This document shows positions 29,183-38,571 of a DNA stretch of 64,000 nt, in pieces (positions within the stretch are counted from its first letter, which is position 1; the number at the start of each line of letters is the position of its first letter). The notes below the pieces were generated by a model that had not been told where the DNA came from, searched no databases, and was given only the letters and a program-made list of their open reading frames with translations. The stretch comes from Actimicrobium antarcticum (GTDB lineage: Bacteria > Pseudomonadota > Gammaproteobacteria > Burkholderiales > Burkholderiaceae_D), in NCBI RefSeq assembly GCF_039536745.1, contig NZ_BAAAZE010000008.1, positions 124,001 through 188,000 on the forward strand. Direction: 5' to 3'. Position numbers and translations under genes: made by a program.

Positions 29183-30259
29183 GTGACGAACTGGCTCCGG
29201 CTGGAGCAGACCGCGGGCGTCGGTCCGACGACTGCGCACAGGCTCCTCGCCGAGTTCGGTTTGCCAGAAAACATCTTCGCGGCGACCGAACGTTCACTTA
29301 GCCAGCTGGTCGGCGGGCCGATCGCCCGCGCCCTCGTTGCCACCCCATCGGTGCGCACGCAAAGTCTGATTGCCGCAACGCTGAACTGGCTCGACCATCC
29401 CGATAATCACTTTCTGACCCTGGCGGACCGGCGCTACCCGCAGGCCTTGCTGAATATCCACGACCCACCGGTCGTGCTGTACGCAAAGGGCAAGGTGGAA
29501 TTGTTGCAACAGGCCAGCGTGGCCATCGTTGGCAGCCGCAATGCCACTGCGCAAGGGTGTATCCATGCCGGCAAGTTTGCCGAGCACTTGAGTCAGTCGG
29601 GTTTCACGATCGTCTCCGGCATGGCATTGGGCATCGACACCGCGGCACATGCAGGTGCCTTGCCGCATGCCGGCTCGACCATTGCGGTGGTCGGTACCGG
29701 GATCGATATCGTTTATCCGGCACGCAACCGCGCTCTGGCCCATCAGATTGCGCGTGACGGCTGCCTGCTCAGTGAATACGTGCTGGGTACCGGACCGCTG
29801 GCCGCCAATTTCCCGAGGCGCAATCGGCTGATCAGCGGGCTGTCGCGCGGTGTCCTGGTGGTCGAAGCGGCAGCCCGATCGGGTTCGCTGATCACGGCTC
29901 GGGTAGCGGCCGAGCAGGGACGCGATGTCTTCGCCATTCCCGGTTCGATCCACGCGCCGCTCTCGAAAGGCTGTCATCAATTGATCAAGCAGGGCGCCAA
30001 GCTGGTCGAATCGGGGCAGGATATTCTGGAAGAAATCGGTGCTGTTGCCGTCAGCTCGTCGGTCCGTGTTGCCAACGTTGCGCCGCCTTCCGCGTTGTCG
30101 GCGCTGTTCGACGTGCTGGGTTTTGATCCGGCCGATGGCGACACACTGAGCCAGCGCAGCGGCCTGGATGCCGCCGAGCTACTGTCGCAGCTACTTGAAC
30201 TGGAGCTGCTGGGTTTTATTGAAGTGATGCCAGGTGGATTTTATCGCCGCATCGGTTAA
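29183..30259 (+). CDS. dprA: DNA-processing protein DprA
   Basis: Loads RecA onto incoming single-stranded DNA in natural transformation. Rossmann-like core motifs: VAIVGSRNATAQG, SGMALGIDTAAHAGAL, STIAVVGTGIDIVYP, NFPRRNRLISGLSRGVLVVEA and VFAIPGS; a C-terminal winged helix follows (LSQRSGLDAAELLSQLLELEL). N-terminal HhH/SAM-like segment: LRLEQTAGVGPTTAHRLLAEFG. The start is uncertain: no ATG lies between the lysM stop and the similarity. GTG at 29183 gives 358 residues; CTG at 29126 has GGAG seven bases before it; the ATG at 28952 lies far inside lysM. Other competence genes are not in the window. Confidence 0.9.
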   Translation: MTNWLRLEQTAGVGPTTAHRLLAEFGLPENIFAATERSLSQLVGGPIARALVATPSVRTQSLIAATLNWLDHPDNHFLTLADRRYPQALLNIHDPPVVLYAKGKVELLQQASVAIVGSRNATAQGCIHAGKFAEHLSQSGFTIVSGMALGIDTAAHAGALPHAGSTIAVVGTGIDIVYPARNRALAHQIARDGCLLSEYVLGTGPLAANFPRRNRLISGLSRGVLVVEAAARSGSLITARVAAEQGRDVFAIPGSIHAPLSKGCHQLIKQGAKLVESGQDILEEIGAVAVSSSVRVANVAPPSALSALFDVLGFDPADGDTLSQRSGLDAAELLSQLLELELLGFIEVMPGGFYRRIG

Positions 30260-30391
30260 AATCCTGCGCTTCGCCGCCGCCTGCATCGTCATTGCCCGTG
30301 TGACCAGCCCGTCAATTACCTCCCCGCTTCGCACACTGCGCACAGCATTTGTGCGCTTGTGTCGGGGCGATCTTACCGCTACAGTACAGTC

Positions 30392-30868
30392 ATGTTCGAC
30401 GTCCTTGTCTACCTCTACGAAACCTATTACCGTCCGGATGCCTGCCCACCCCCGGCAGCACTGGTCAAGAAACTGTCTGCGGTCGGTTTCGACGACGATG
30501 AAATTTCCAGCGCGCTTGATTGGCTGACCGATCTGGCGCAAACCACCGATTCGCTGTCCGGCCAATATCCTCCAAAGACCATGTTTTCTGCTGGCGTGCG
30601 TATTTACGTACAACAGGAAATGGATGCGCTCGGTACCGCTGCGGTCGGCTTCATCCAGTTTCTGGAAGCAGCCAAGTTGCTCAACCCGGTGCAGCGGGAA
30701 ATCGTCATCGAACGTGCGCTTGCCGTCAGCGATACCCTGATCTCGCTGGACAAGCTCAAAGTCATCGTGCTGATGGTGTTGTGGAGCCAGGGCAAAGAGC
30801 CTGACGGGCTGATGTTCGACGAGCTTTTTCTGGATGATGACGATCCAGAGCCAAGGCAGCTGCATTAA
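30392..30868 (+). CDS. smg: Smg (DUF494) family protein
   Basis: Protein of 158 residues with the Smg start MFDVLVYLYETYYRPDACP and the GFDDDEISSALDWL segment, ending in an acidic DELFLDDDDPEP tail. The function of this family is unknown, although it is usually placed with dprA and topA/topB. The Met used here is 11 codons inside the longer frame and matches the family's beginning. It lies between dprA and topB, in the conserved lysM-dprA-smg-topB order. Confidence 0.93.
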   Translation: MFDVLVYLYETYYRPDACPPPAALVKKLSAVGFDDDEISSALDWLTDLAQTTDSLSGQYPPKTMFSAGVRIYVQQEMDALGTAAVGFIQFLEAAKLLNPVQREIVIERALAVSDTLISLDKLKVIVLMVLWSQGKEPDGLMFDELFLDDDDPEPRQLH

Positions 30869-31073
30869 TTATTCCGCCCGCGCGATCTGTTGCTTCCTTC
30901 TTCCCTTGCTGCCACTGCGTATTGCAGCATTCGCAACAACCCGCTTACTATGAGTTGCCATTTGTCCTTTGCCTGCAACGCGCTGCGTCGCAAGTTTGCC
31001 GGCATGGGCTGTATGATGCGCTCAATGACACTGCCCGCCATGTGGCGACCGCGCCTTTTCCGAGACCAACTCC

Positions 31074-33734
31074 ATGACTAAAACCCTCATCATCGCCGAG
31101 AAGCCTTCTGTCGCGAACGATATCGCGAAGACGCTGGGCGGCTTCACCAAGCACGATGAGTATTTTGAATCCGACGAATACGTGCTTTCCTCTGCAGTGG
31201 GTCACCTGCTGGAAATCGCCGTGCCCGAAGAGTTCGATATCAAGCGCGGCAAATGGAGCTTTGCCCACTTGCCGATGATCCCGCCGTACTTCGCCCTGAA
31301 CCCGATTGCCAAGACCGAAGCGCGCCTGAAAGTGTTGAACCGGCTGATCAAGCGCAAGGACGTTACCGCACTGATCAATGCCTGCGATGCCGGCCGCGAA
31401 GGCGAATTGATCTTCCGGTTGATCGCCCAGAACGCCAAGGCCAAGCAACCGATCAAGCGCCTCTGGCTGCAATCGATGACCCCAGGCGCCATCCGCGAAG
31501 CCTTTACCAATCTGCGCGACGACGCCGAGATGTTGCCGCTGGCCGACGCCGCCCGTTGCCGCAGCGAAGCCGACTGGCTCATTGGTATCAATGGCACGCG
31601 TGCCATGACCGCATTCAATTCCAAGGAAGGTGGTTTCTACCTGACCACCGTTGGCCGGGTCCAGACACCGACCCTGTCCATCGTGGTCGAGCGCGAAGAA
31701 AAAATCAAAAAGTTTGTCGCCCGTGATTTCTGGGAAGTCCGCGCCGACTTCGTCTGCGCGGCCGGCATCTACGAAGGCCGCTGGCTCGACACCAAATTCA
31801 AGAAAGACGAAACCGATCCCGAAAAACGCGCCGAGCGCCTCTGGAGCAAGGCCGCTGCCGAGTCGATCGTCGCCGCCTGCCGCACCAAACAGGGCAATGT
31901 CACCGAAGAATCCAAGCCGACCACCTCGATGGCGCCTGGCCTGTTCGACCTGACCAGCCTGCAGCGCGAAGCCAATGCCCGCTTCGGTTTTTCGGCCAAG
32001 AACACGCTCGGCCTGGCGCAGGCGCTGTACGAAAAACACAAGGTCCTGACCTACCCGCGGACCGATTCGCGCCATCTGCCCGAGGACTACATCAGCACCG
32101 TCAAGGAAACCCTGGAGACGGTCTCAGAGAACAACAACTACTACCAGTTCGCCGCGCAAATCCTGAACGGCAACTGGGTCAAACCAAACAAGCGGATTTT
32201 CGACAACACCAAGATCAGCGACCACTTCGCGATCATCCCGACGACGCAGGCACCGAAGAATCTGTCCGAGCCGGAACAGAAGCTGTATGACCTGGTCACG
32301 CGCCGCTTCCTCGCGATCTTTTTCCCGGCCGCCGAATTCCAGGTCACCACCCGCTTTACCGAAGTCTCCGGCCATCAGTTCAAGACCGAAGGCAAGGTCA
32401 TGACGAATCCGGGCTGGCTGGCCGTGTATGGCAAGGATGTGGTTGATCCGAAAGCCGCCGATGGCGACGGCACGCTGGTGGCGGTGGCCAAGGGCGAGAA
32501 AGTCCAGACCGACAAGATCACTGCCAACGGCCTGGTCACCAAACCGCCAGCGCGTTACACGGAAGCGACCTTGCTATCAGCCATGGAAGGTGCCGGCAAG
32601 CTGATCGACGATGAAGAGCTGCGCGACGCGATGGCGGGCAAGGGCCTCGGCACACCAGCCACGCGGGCGGCCACCATCGAAGGGTTGATCAACGAACGCT
32701 ATCTGCTGCGCGAAGGCCGGGAAATGATCCCGACCGCCAAGGCATTCCAGTTGATGACGCTGCTGCGCGGCCTCGGCGTGAACGAACTGACCGCACCGGA
32801 ATTGACCGGTGAATGGGAATACAAGCTGTCGCAGATGGAACGCGGCAAGATCAGCCGTGAAGAATTCATGCGCGAAATCGCGCAGATGACGCAGATCATC
32901 GTCAAGCGTGCCAAGGAATACGACAACGTCACGATTCCCGGCGACTACACGACACTGAAGACGCCGTGCCCGAATTGCGGTGCCGTGGTCAAGGAAAACT
33001 ACCGCCGTTTCGCCTGCACCAAGTGCGAATTCTCGATGAGCAAGACACCCGGCAGCCGGCAATTCGAAATCCCCGAAGTCGAAGAATTGCTCACCAACCG
33101 CACCATCGGACCACTGCAGGGATTCCGCTCCAAGATGGGCCGGCCGTTCGCTGCGATCCTGAAAATTTCACGTGACGAAGAGATCAAGAACTGCAAGCTG
33201 GAATTCGATTTCGGCCAGAACGATGACGAAGGCGAAAACGGCGAGGGCGTCGATTTCACCGGCCAGACACCGCTCGGACCGTGCCCGAAATGTGGCAACG
33301 GCGTGTTCGAACTGGGCTTGGCCTACGTCTGCGAAAAGAGTGTCGCCAAACCGAAGGAATGTGATTTCCGCAGCGGCCGCATCATCCTGCAACAAGAAAT
33401 CCTGCCGGAACAAATGGTCAAATTGCTCAATGACGGCAAGACCGACCTGATGCCGGGTTTCGTGTCGCAACGCACGCGTCGTCCGTTCAAGGCATTCCTG
33501 GTCAAGGGCAAGGATGGCAAGGTCAGCTTCGAGTTCGAAGAGCGCAAGGCCAAGGCCCCGGCCAAGGGCAAGGTCGCCGCTGTGGTCGATGGTGACGAGG
33601 ACGCTGCCCCGGTTGCTACCAAGGTCGTGAAGCTGGCCGCAGCCAAACCGGCTGCCAAAAAAGCGGCACCGAAAAAAGCTGCCGCCAAAAAGCCGGCAGT
33701 GCGCAAACCGGCGGCAAAAAAAATCAGCGCCTGA
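31074..33734 (+). CDS. topB: DNA topoisomerase III with Lys/Ala-rich tail
   Basis: Type IA topoisomerase of 886 residues. Toprim domain at the N-terminus (TLIIAEKPSVANDIAKTLGG; NACDAGREGELIF). Catalytic Tyr in VLTYPRTDSRHLPED (near residue 328). Two C-terminal zinc-binding segments: CPNCGAVVKENYRRFACTKC and CPKCGNGVFELGLAYVC. The last 65 or so residues are a basic, low-complexity tail made of KPAAKKAAPKKAAAKKPA-like units, resembling histone H1-type bacterial tails and longer than E. coli TopB (653 aa). The tail probably adds sequence-independent DNA binding. The ATG at 31074 begins exactly at the family start. Confidence 0.95.
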   Translation: MTKTLIIAEKPSVANDIAKTLGGFTKHDEYFESDEYVLSSAVGHLLEIAVPEEFDIKRGKWSFAHLPMIPPYFALNPIAKTEARLKVLNRLIKRKDVTALINACDAGREGELIFRLIAQNAKAKQPIKRLWLQSMTPGAIREAFTNLRDDAEMLPLADAARCRSEADWLIGINGTRAMTAFNSKEGGFYLTTVGRVQTPTLSIVVEREEKIKKFVARDFWEVRADFVCAAGIYEGRWLDTKFKKDETDPEKRAERLWSKAAAESIVAACRTKQGNVTEESKPTTSMAPGLFDLTSLQREANARFGFSAKNTLGLAQALYEKHKVLTYPRTDSRHLPEDYISTVKETLETVSENNNYYQFAAQILNGNWVKPNKRIFDNTKISDHFAIIPTTQAPKNLSEPEQKLYDLVTRRFLAIFFPAAEFQVTTRFTEVSGHQFKTEGKVMTNPGWLAVYGKDVVDPKAADGDGTLVAVAKGEKVQTDKITANGLVTKPPARYTEATLLSAMEGAGKLIDDEELRDAMAGKGLGTPATRAATIEGLINERYLLREGREMIPTAKAFQLMTLLRGLGVNELTAPELTGEWEYKLSQMERGKISREEFMREIAQMTQIIVKRAKEYDNVTIPGDYTTLKTPCPNCGAVVKENYRRFACTKCEFSMSKTPGSRQFEIPEVEELLTNRTIGPLQGFRSKMGRPFAAILKISRDEEIKNCKLEFDFGQNDDEGENGEGVDFTGQTPLGPCPKCGNGVFELGLAYVCEKSVAKPKECDFRSGRIILQQEILPEQMVKLLNDGKTDLMPGFVSQRTRRPFKAFLVKGKDGKVSFEFEERKAKAPAKGKVAAVVDGDEDAAPVATKVVKLAAAKPAAKKAAPKKAAAKKPAVRKPAAKKISA

Positions 33735-33741
33735 TTGCTGC

Positions 33742-33784
33742 GGGTCAGGCAGCACTGCTGATTTTTCCGGCAATGGCCTGACCC
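33742..33784 (+). terminator. Long-loop inverted repeat after topB
   Basis: GGGTCAGGC (33742-33750) and GCCTGACCC (33776-33784) form a 9-bp stem with a 25-base loop containing ATTTTT. There is no T-run after it, so it is a weak terminator candidate. Confidence 0.35.
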
Positions 33785-33826
33785 CATGTTATCGTCGGAT
33801 TACCGTTAATTCCAGAGAGGCAGCCC

Positions 33827-34171
33827 ATGAACGAGATCACGCAATCCACGCCCGAAAAAGACGACTGCAACATGGCGATGCTGGCACACCTGCTGGGGAT
33901 TTTTACCGGATTTCTGGGGGCGCTGGTGATCTGGCTGGTCAAGAAAGACAGCTCGGCCTACGTCGCGCAAGAAGCGGCCGAAGCGCTGAACTTCCAGATC
34001 ACCGTCCTGATCGGCTATGTCATCTGCGGCGTGCTGACCTTTATCCTGATCGGGTTGATCGCGTTTCCGCTGCTGTATGTCGTCAACATCGTGTTTTGCC
34101 TGCTCGGTGCAGTGGCTGCCTCAAAAGGCACCGGTTACCGGTATCCGTTTATTGTCAGGCTGATCAAATAA
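33827..34171 (+). CDS. DUF4870 small membrane protein
   Basis: Protein of 114 residues. A hydrophilic N-terminus (MNEITQSTPEKDDCNMAMLAHLLG) is followed by two or three hydrophobic segments (GFLGALVIWLV; TVLIGYVICGVLTFILIGLI; VVNIVFCLLGAVAASKG). The central KKDSSAYVAQEAAEALNFQI block is the DUF4870 signature. Function is unknown. GAGAGG lies upstream of the ATG. It is the last plus-strand gene before a strong bidirectional terminator. Confidence 0.88.
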   Translation: MNEITQSTPEKDDCNMAMLAHLLGIFTGFLGALVIWLVKKDSSAYVAQEAAEALNFQITVLIGYVICGVLTFILIGLIAFPLLYVVNIVFCLLGAVAASKGTGYRYPFIVRLIK

Positions 34172-34236
34172 GTTGTCCTGCGCAGTGCGTTCGGTGACTG
34201 TTCCGTCACACGTCTCGCCAGCCGTTTGACGCCTGC

Positions 34237-34273
34237 AAAAAGCCCGCCAGAAAACTTTTCTGGCGGGCTTTTT
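34237..34273. terminator. Strong bidirectional terminator
   Basis: A 14-bp perfect stem (34241-34254 with 34256-34269; AGCCCGCCAGAAAA and its complement) is flanked by A and T runs on both sides. It sits between the convergent DUF4870 and RND transporter genes. Confidence 0.9.
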
Positions 34274-34314
34274 GCATTCCTGGCGACGCCATCGACACCG
34301 CTGCCATCACCGCG

Positions 34315-37300
34315 TCATTCCGGTTTGTTCGCACCCCTGCCACGCCACTTCCGCTTCACCCACGCCGGCAACTTCTCCAGATCATCGATATACGTAAATA
34401 CCGCCGGCACCACCAGCAAGCTCAGCAACGTCGATGTAATCAATCCACCGATCACGGCAATCGCCATCGGTGAACGGAAACTCGGGTCGGCGCCCCAGCC
34501 CAGCGCCAGCGGCATCATGCCGGCCCCCATCGCAATCGTCGTCATGATGATCGGGCGACTGCGCTTGTGGCAGGCGTCGACCAGTGCATCGAAGCGGTCC
34601 ATGCCGGCCTGGCGCGCCAGGATTGCATAGTCGACCAGCAGGATAGAATTTTTGGTGACGATGCCCATCAGCATGATCAGTCCGATCATCGATGGCATCG
34701 ACAACGCGCGGCCCGTGATCAGCAGCGCCACGAAGGCGCCGCCGATCGACAGCGGCAAGGCCGCCAGAATCGTGACCGGCTGCATGAAGTCCTTGAACAG
34801 CAGCACCAGCACGCCATAAATACACAGCACGCCGATTGCCATGGCCAGGCCAAAGCTGGCGAACAGCGCCTGCATTTCCTGCGCGTCGCCAAGTTCGGCG
34901 ATCTTCACGGCAGGCGGCAAATTCTTCAGCGACGGCAACGCTCGCGCTTCGGTATTCAACTCGCCCAGCGTGCGGCTGCCCAGTTCGACATCGAGCGTCA
35001 CATTGCGGTTGCGGTTCAGGCGGTCGATCTGCGCCGGGCCGCTTTCCATGGTGATGGTGGCGACCGTGCCGAGCAGTACCGGGCCATTCTTGCCCGGCAC
35101 CGTCAGGCGTTCGATAGCAGACAGATCGGCGCGCACGGCATCGGGCAGCTTGACCCGGATCGGTACCTGGCGCTCCGGCAGATTCAGCTTGGTCAGGTTG
35201 GTGTCGTAGTCGCCGGCGGTGGCCACGCGCACGGTTTCGCCGATGCTGGCCGCGGTCACGCCGAGGTCGGCGGCGCGCGCAAAGTCGGGCCGCACGATGA
35301 TTTCCGGGCGCACCAGCGACGCACTCGAATTGACATTGCCGATGCCGCGCAGGGTGCGCAATTCACGCACCACTTTCTGGGCGGTTTCTGCCAGCGCGAT
35401 CGGGTCTTCGCTTTGCAGCACCAGTTGCATTTTCACGCCGCTGTCGGGTGGTCCGACCGTGAAGCGCGCACCGGGAATATCGGCGATGCGTTCGCGCAGG
35501 GCGCTTTCGAGTTGTGCCATCGATTCCTTGCGGTCATTGCGGTGCACCGTCGTCAGGGTCAGCACCGCACGGCGCGCTTCGGCCGAGGCGCCCGGTGCGA
35601 AGGCGTCGCCGCTGGAGCCGCCACCGACCGAACTGAAGATCCCGGTGATGCCCTTGACCTGCATCGCCAGCAAGCGGGTACGCTCGGCCACGGCGGCGGT
35701 TTCCTGCAGCGTGGTACCGGGTGCCAGTTCGATATTGATCTGCGTCTGGGCCCGGTCGGCAGCCGGGACAAAACCGGTCGGCAGCAACGGCACCAGCGCA
35801 ATCGACGCCACAAAAAACAGGCCGGCGCCGATTCCCGTCAGGATGCGATGGCGCAGGCACCACTGCATCGCGCTCATGTAATGACGCATGACCCAGCCGT
35901 CCTTCTGCTCGGTTTCGGCAGTTGGCTTCAGGATGTAGGCCGCCATCATCGGTGTCAGCAGACGCGCCACCAGCAGCGAGGCCAGAATCGCCAGCACTGC
36001 GGTCCAGCCAAACTGCTTGAAAAACAGTCCGGGAATTCCCGCCATGAAGGCCGTCGGCAAGAATACGGCCACCAGCGCAAACGTGGTCGCGATCACCGCC
36101 ATGCCGATTTCATCAGCCGCCTCCATGGCGGCCTGCATCGGGGTTTTGCCCATGCGCAGATGGCGCGAGATGTTTTCGATTTCGACGATGGCGTCATCGA
36201 CCAGCACCCCGACCACCAGCGCCAGCGACAGCAGCGTGACGGTGTTGAGCGTGTAGCCGAAATACTTCAGGCCAAGGAAAGTCGGAATCACCGACAACGG
36301 CAAGGCCGCGGCCGCCACCAATGTGGCGCGCCAGTCGCGCAGGAACCACCAGACCACCAGCACCGCCAGCAGCGCGCCTTCGTACAGCAACTCCATCGAG
36401 CCGGCGAAGTTCTCCTCGACCGGTTTCGCATTGTCGATCACCTGCTTGAGCTGGATCGTCGGATGGGACACCTGCAACTCGGCGACCGCCACGCGCGCAT
36501 CGCGCGCCACATCGATTTCGCTGGCGCCTTTGGTGCGGAAGATTTCAAAGCCGACCACACGCTGGCCATCCTGCGTTGCCAGCGACCGCGGCTCGGCCAC
36601 CGTATCGATCACGCGGGCGACCTGACTCAGGCGGATATGCCGGCCATCGGCTAGCGGGATATCCAGCTGCGCCAGTTCGGCCGCTGTTTTGACGGTGGCA
36701 ATCGTGCGCACCGATTGCTCGGCACCGCTGACATCGCCACGCCCGCCCGGTGCTTCCTGCTGCACCAGCCGCAAGCGGCGCGAGACATCGACCGCCGCCA
36801 CGTTCAGCGCCGCCATGCTGGTGGCATCCAGCTCCACCCGCACTTCGCGGCTGACTCCGCCGACCCGTTTGACTGCGCCGACGCCACGCACATTGAGCAG
36901 GCGCTTCGAGACCGTATTGTCGACGAACCAGCTCAGGTCCTGCTGATCCAGCGGGGCACCCGGCGCGGCGGCGGCGACGAAAGTCAGTACCACGCGACCC
37001 GCAGTCGACGCCTTCGTCACCGACGGGTCGCGCAACTCGCTGGGCAGGTCGGCGCGGACCCGCGCCACGGCGTCGCGCACGTCATTGACGGCTTCGGCGA
37101 TCGGTTTTTCCAGGACGAATTCAACCGTCACCGTGACCGCGCCATCGAGCACCTTGGTATAGATGTTCTTGACGCCTTGCAGGGTGGCGACCGAGTCCTC
37201 GATCTTGCGGGCGACTTCGGTTTCGAGCTGGGCCGGTGCGGCGCCCGACAGCGTTGCGCTGACCGTGACGATCGGCAGTTCGATGTCCGGAAAATCCTGC

Positions 37301-37401
37301 ACTGCGCTACTGCGAAACGACAATAGTCCCGCCAGCGTCAGTAGCGCGAACAGCATGATGGCAGGGATCGGATTCTTGATCGAGAAGGCGGAGAAATTCA
37401 C
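34315..37401 (-). CDS. RND efflux transporter, inner-membrane pump
   Basis: AcrB/MdtB-type proton-driven pump of 1028 residues. It starts MNFSAFSIKNPIPAIMLFAL with TM1; two large periplasmic loops alternate with twelve TM helices. Family blocks include FPDIELPIVTVSATLSGAAP, the TM4 region VGVLVDDAIVEIENISRHL with its proton-relay acidic pair, and TM10-11 GIVTKNSILLVDYA. It closes a three-gene operon in the order outer-membrane factor, adaptor, pump, with nine bases between it and the adaptor gene. The substrate cannot be read; hydrophobic drug-type (HAE1) is more likely than heavy metal because the metal-binding TM motif is absent. Confidence 0.93.
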   Translation of the reverse strand: MNFSAFSIKNPIPAIMLFALLTLAGLLSFRSSAVQDFPDIELPIVTVSATLSGAAPAQLETEVARKIEDSVATLQGVKNIYTKVLDGAVTVTVEFVLEKPIAEAVNDVRDAVARVRADLPSELRDPSVTKASTAGRVVLTFVAAAAPGAPLDQQDLSWFVDNTVSKRLLNVRGVGAVKRVGGVSREVRVELDATSMAALNVAAVDVSRRLRLVQQEAPGGRGDVSGAEQSVRTIATVKTAAELAQLDIPLADGRHIRLSQVARVIDTVAEPRSLATQDGQRVVGFEIFRTKGASEIDVARDARVAVAELQVSHPTIQLKQVIDNAKPVEENFAGSMELLYEGALLAVLVVWWFLRDWRATLVAAAALPLSVIPTFLGLKYFGYTLNTVTLLSLALVVGVLVDDAIVEIENISRHLRMGKTPMQAAMEAADEIGMAVIATTFALVAVFLPTAFMAGIPGLFFKQFGWTAVLAILASLLVARLLTPMMAAYILKPTAETEQKDGWVMRHYMSAMQWCLRHRILTGIGAGLFFVASIALVPLLPTGFVPAADRAQTQINIELAPGTTLQETAAVAERTRLLAMQVKGITGIFSSVGGGSSGDAFAPGASAEARRAVLTLTTVHRNDRKESMAQLESALRERIADIPGARFTVGPPDSGVKMQLVLQSEDPIALAETAQKVVRELRTLRGIGNVNSSASLVRPEIIVRPDFARAADLGVTAASIGETVRVATAGDYDTNLTKLNLPERQVPIRVKLPDAVRADLSAIERLTVPGKNGPVLLGTVATITMESGPAQIDRLNRNRNVTLDVELGSRTLGELNTEARALPSLKNLPPAVKIAELGDAQEMQALFASFGLAMAIGVLCIYGVLVLLFKDFMQPVTILAALPLSIGGAFVALLITGRALSMPSMIGLIMLMGIVTKNSILLVDYAILARQAGMDRFDALVDACHKRSRPIIMTTIAMGAGMMPLALGWGADPSFRSPMAIAVIGGLITSTLLSLLVVPAVFTYIDDLEKLPAWVKRKWRGRGANKPE

Positions 37402-37410
37402 GCTGTCTCC

Positions 37411-38571
37411 TTATTTGGCTGCAGCGGCAGCTGGTATAGCAGCAACTGGTACCGCGGCAACTGGTTCCGCAGCAACCGCCTTGACCAGGTCGCCATCATT
37501 GAGAAAGCCCGCCCCGCTGACCACCAGCAGCGTCTCCGGCGTGAGGCCATCGCGTACTTCGACCCGGTCCGCCAGACGCCTGCCGGTCGGCACCTTCAGC
37601 TGACTCACGCGGTTATCGGCATTGAGCCGGAACACATAGCTGAAGCCATCGCGTATCACCACCGACTGCTGTGGCACGGTCAATGCCGTCGAACTGCCGA
37701 GATCGAACTCGCCGCGGGCAAACATGCCTGCCTTGGCGGGCGCGCTGTTTGCGCTGGCCGGCACCAGGTCCACGTACACCAGTGCGGTGCGGTTCTGCAG
37801 ATCGACAGTGGGGGCAATCATGCGCACCTTGCCGTTGAGTTTGCTGCCATTGGCGGCGGTGACGGTCGCTGCCATGCCGGGGGCAATGCGTCCCAGCTCG
37901 GTCGAGGTCACTTCGGCGCGCCATTCCAGCCGGCCCTGGCGAATCATCCGGAACAGTTCGGTACCGGCAGGCACCACCGCACCGACGGTGGCGCTGCGGG
38001 CCGAAATGATGCCGTTGTCGGGCGCGATCAGGCGGGTGTGTTTCAGGCGCAGTTGCTGCACATCCAGCGTGGCTTTTGCGGCCGCGACCCGGGCTTTGGC
38101 GGTTTGTTCGGTAGTCAGGTACTGGTTGATCTGCTGGGTGCTGAGCGCGCCGGTATCCTGCAAGGTGCGCGCGCGCGCCGCATTGCCGCTGGCGTCGGCG
38201 GCGCTGGCTTGGGCCTCCATCAGGCTGGCGCGTGCCTGGGCGACATCGGCGTTGGTCGATTCGGCAGAAAAGCGCGCCAGAACCTGCCCGGCACGTACCT
38301 TGTCGCCGACATTGACCTGCACGTCGGTCAGGCGCAAGCCGTTCGATTCACTGCCGATCACGGCTTCCTGCCAGGCGGTGATGTTGCCGTTGGCGGATAG
38401 TTGTATCGGCACGCTGATCCGGGTGGGCCTGGTGGTGGTGACGCTCAGCGCCGGTTTTGCCGGACCGGCTTTCTTGTCGTCGGCAGCGTTGGCAAAACCG
38501 GGTGCGCTCAGGCTCGAAAGGGCAAGCAGGCTCAGTGTCAGGCGTTTCATCATGTCGGTTCTCTTGGTCAT
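37411..38571 (-). CDS. RND efflux periplasmic adaptor (membrane fusion protein)
   Basis: Periplasmic adaptor of 386 residues linking pump and outer-membrane channel. The signal peptide includes MMKRLTLSLLALSSLSAPG ending ANA. The barrel-sandwich halves flank a helical hairpin: VQVNVGDKVRAGQVLARFSA, a long Ala-rich helix pair (about 105-180), then LIAPDNGIISARSATVGAVV. A beta-barrel domain follows, and the C-terminus is Ala/Val-rich. The start chosen overlaps the preceding gene's stop as ATGA, a sign of coupling; a second start seven codons in (MKRLTLS) is equally good for secretion. Confidence 0.9.
   Translation of the reverse strand: MTKRTDMMKRLTLSLLALSSLSAPGFANAADDKKAGPAKPALSVTTTRPTRISVPIQLSANGNITAWQEAVIGSESNGLRLTDVQVNVGDKVRAGQVLARFSAESTNADVAQARASLMEAQASAADASGNAARARTLQDTGALSTQQINQYLTTEQTAKARVAAAKATLDVQQLRLKHTRLIAPDNGIISARSATVGAVVPAGTELFRMIRQGRLEWRAEVTSTELGRIAPGMAATVTAANGSKLNGKVRMIAPTVDLQNRTALVYVDLVPASANSAPAKAGMFARGEFDLGSSTALTVPQQSVVIRDGFSYVFRLNADNRVSQLKVPTGRRLADRVEVRDGLTPETLLVVSGAGFLNDGDLVKAVAAEPVAAVPVAAIPAAAAAK

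Noticed and set aside
34567..36654. 695-codon plus-strand open frame across the RND pump
   Set aside because: Antisense shadow of a recognisable pump gene; His/Gln/Arg-rich with no domains.
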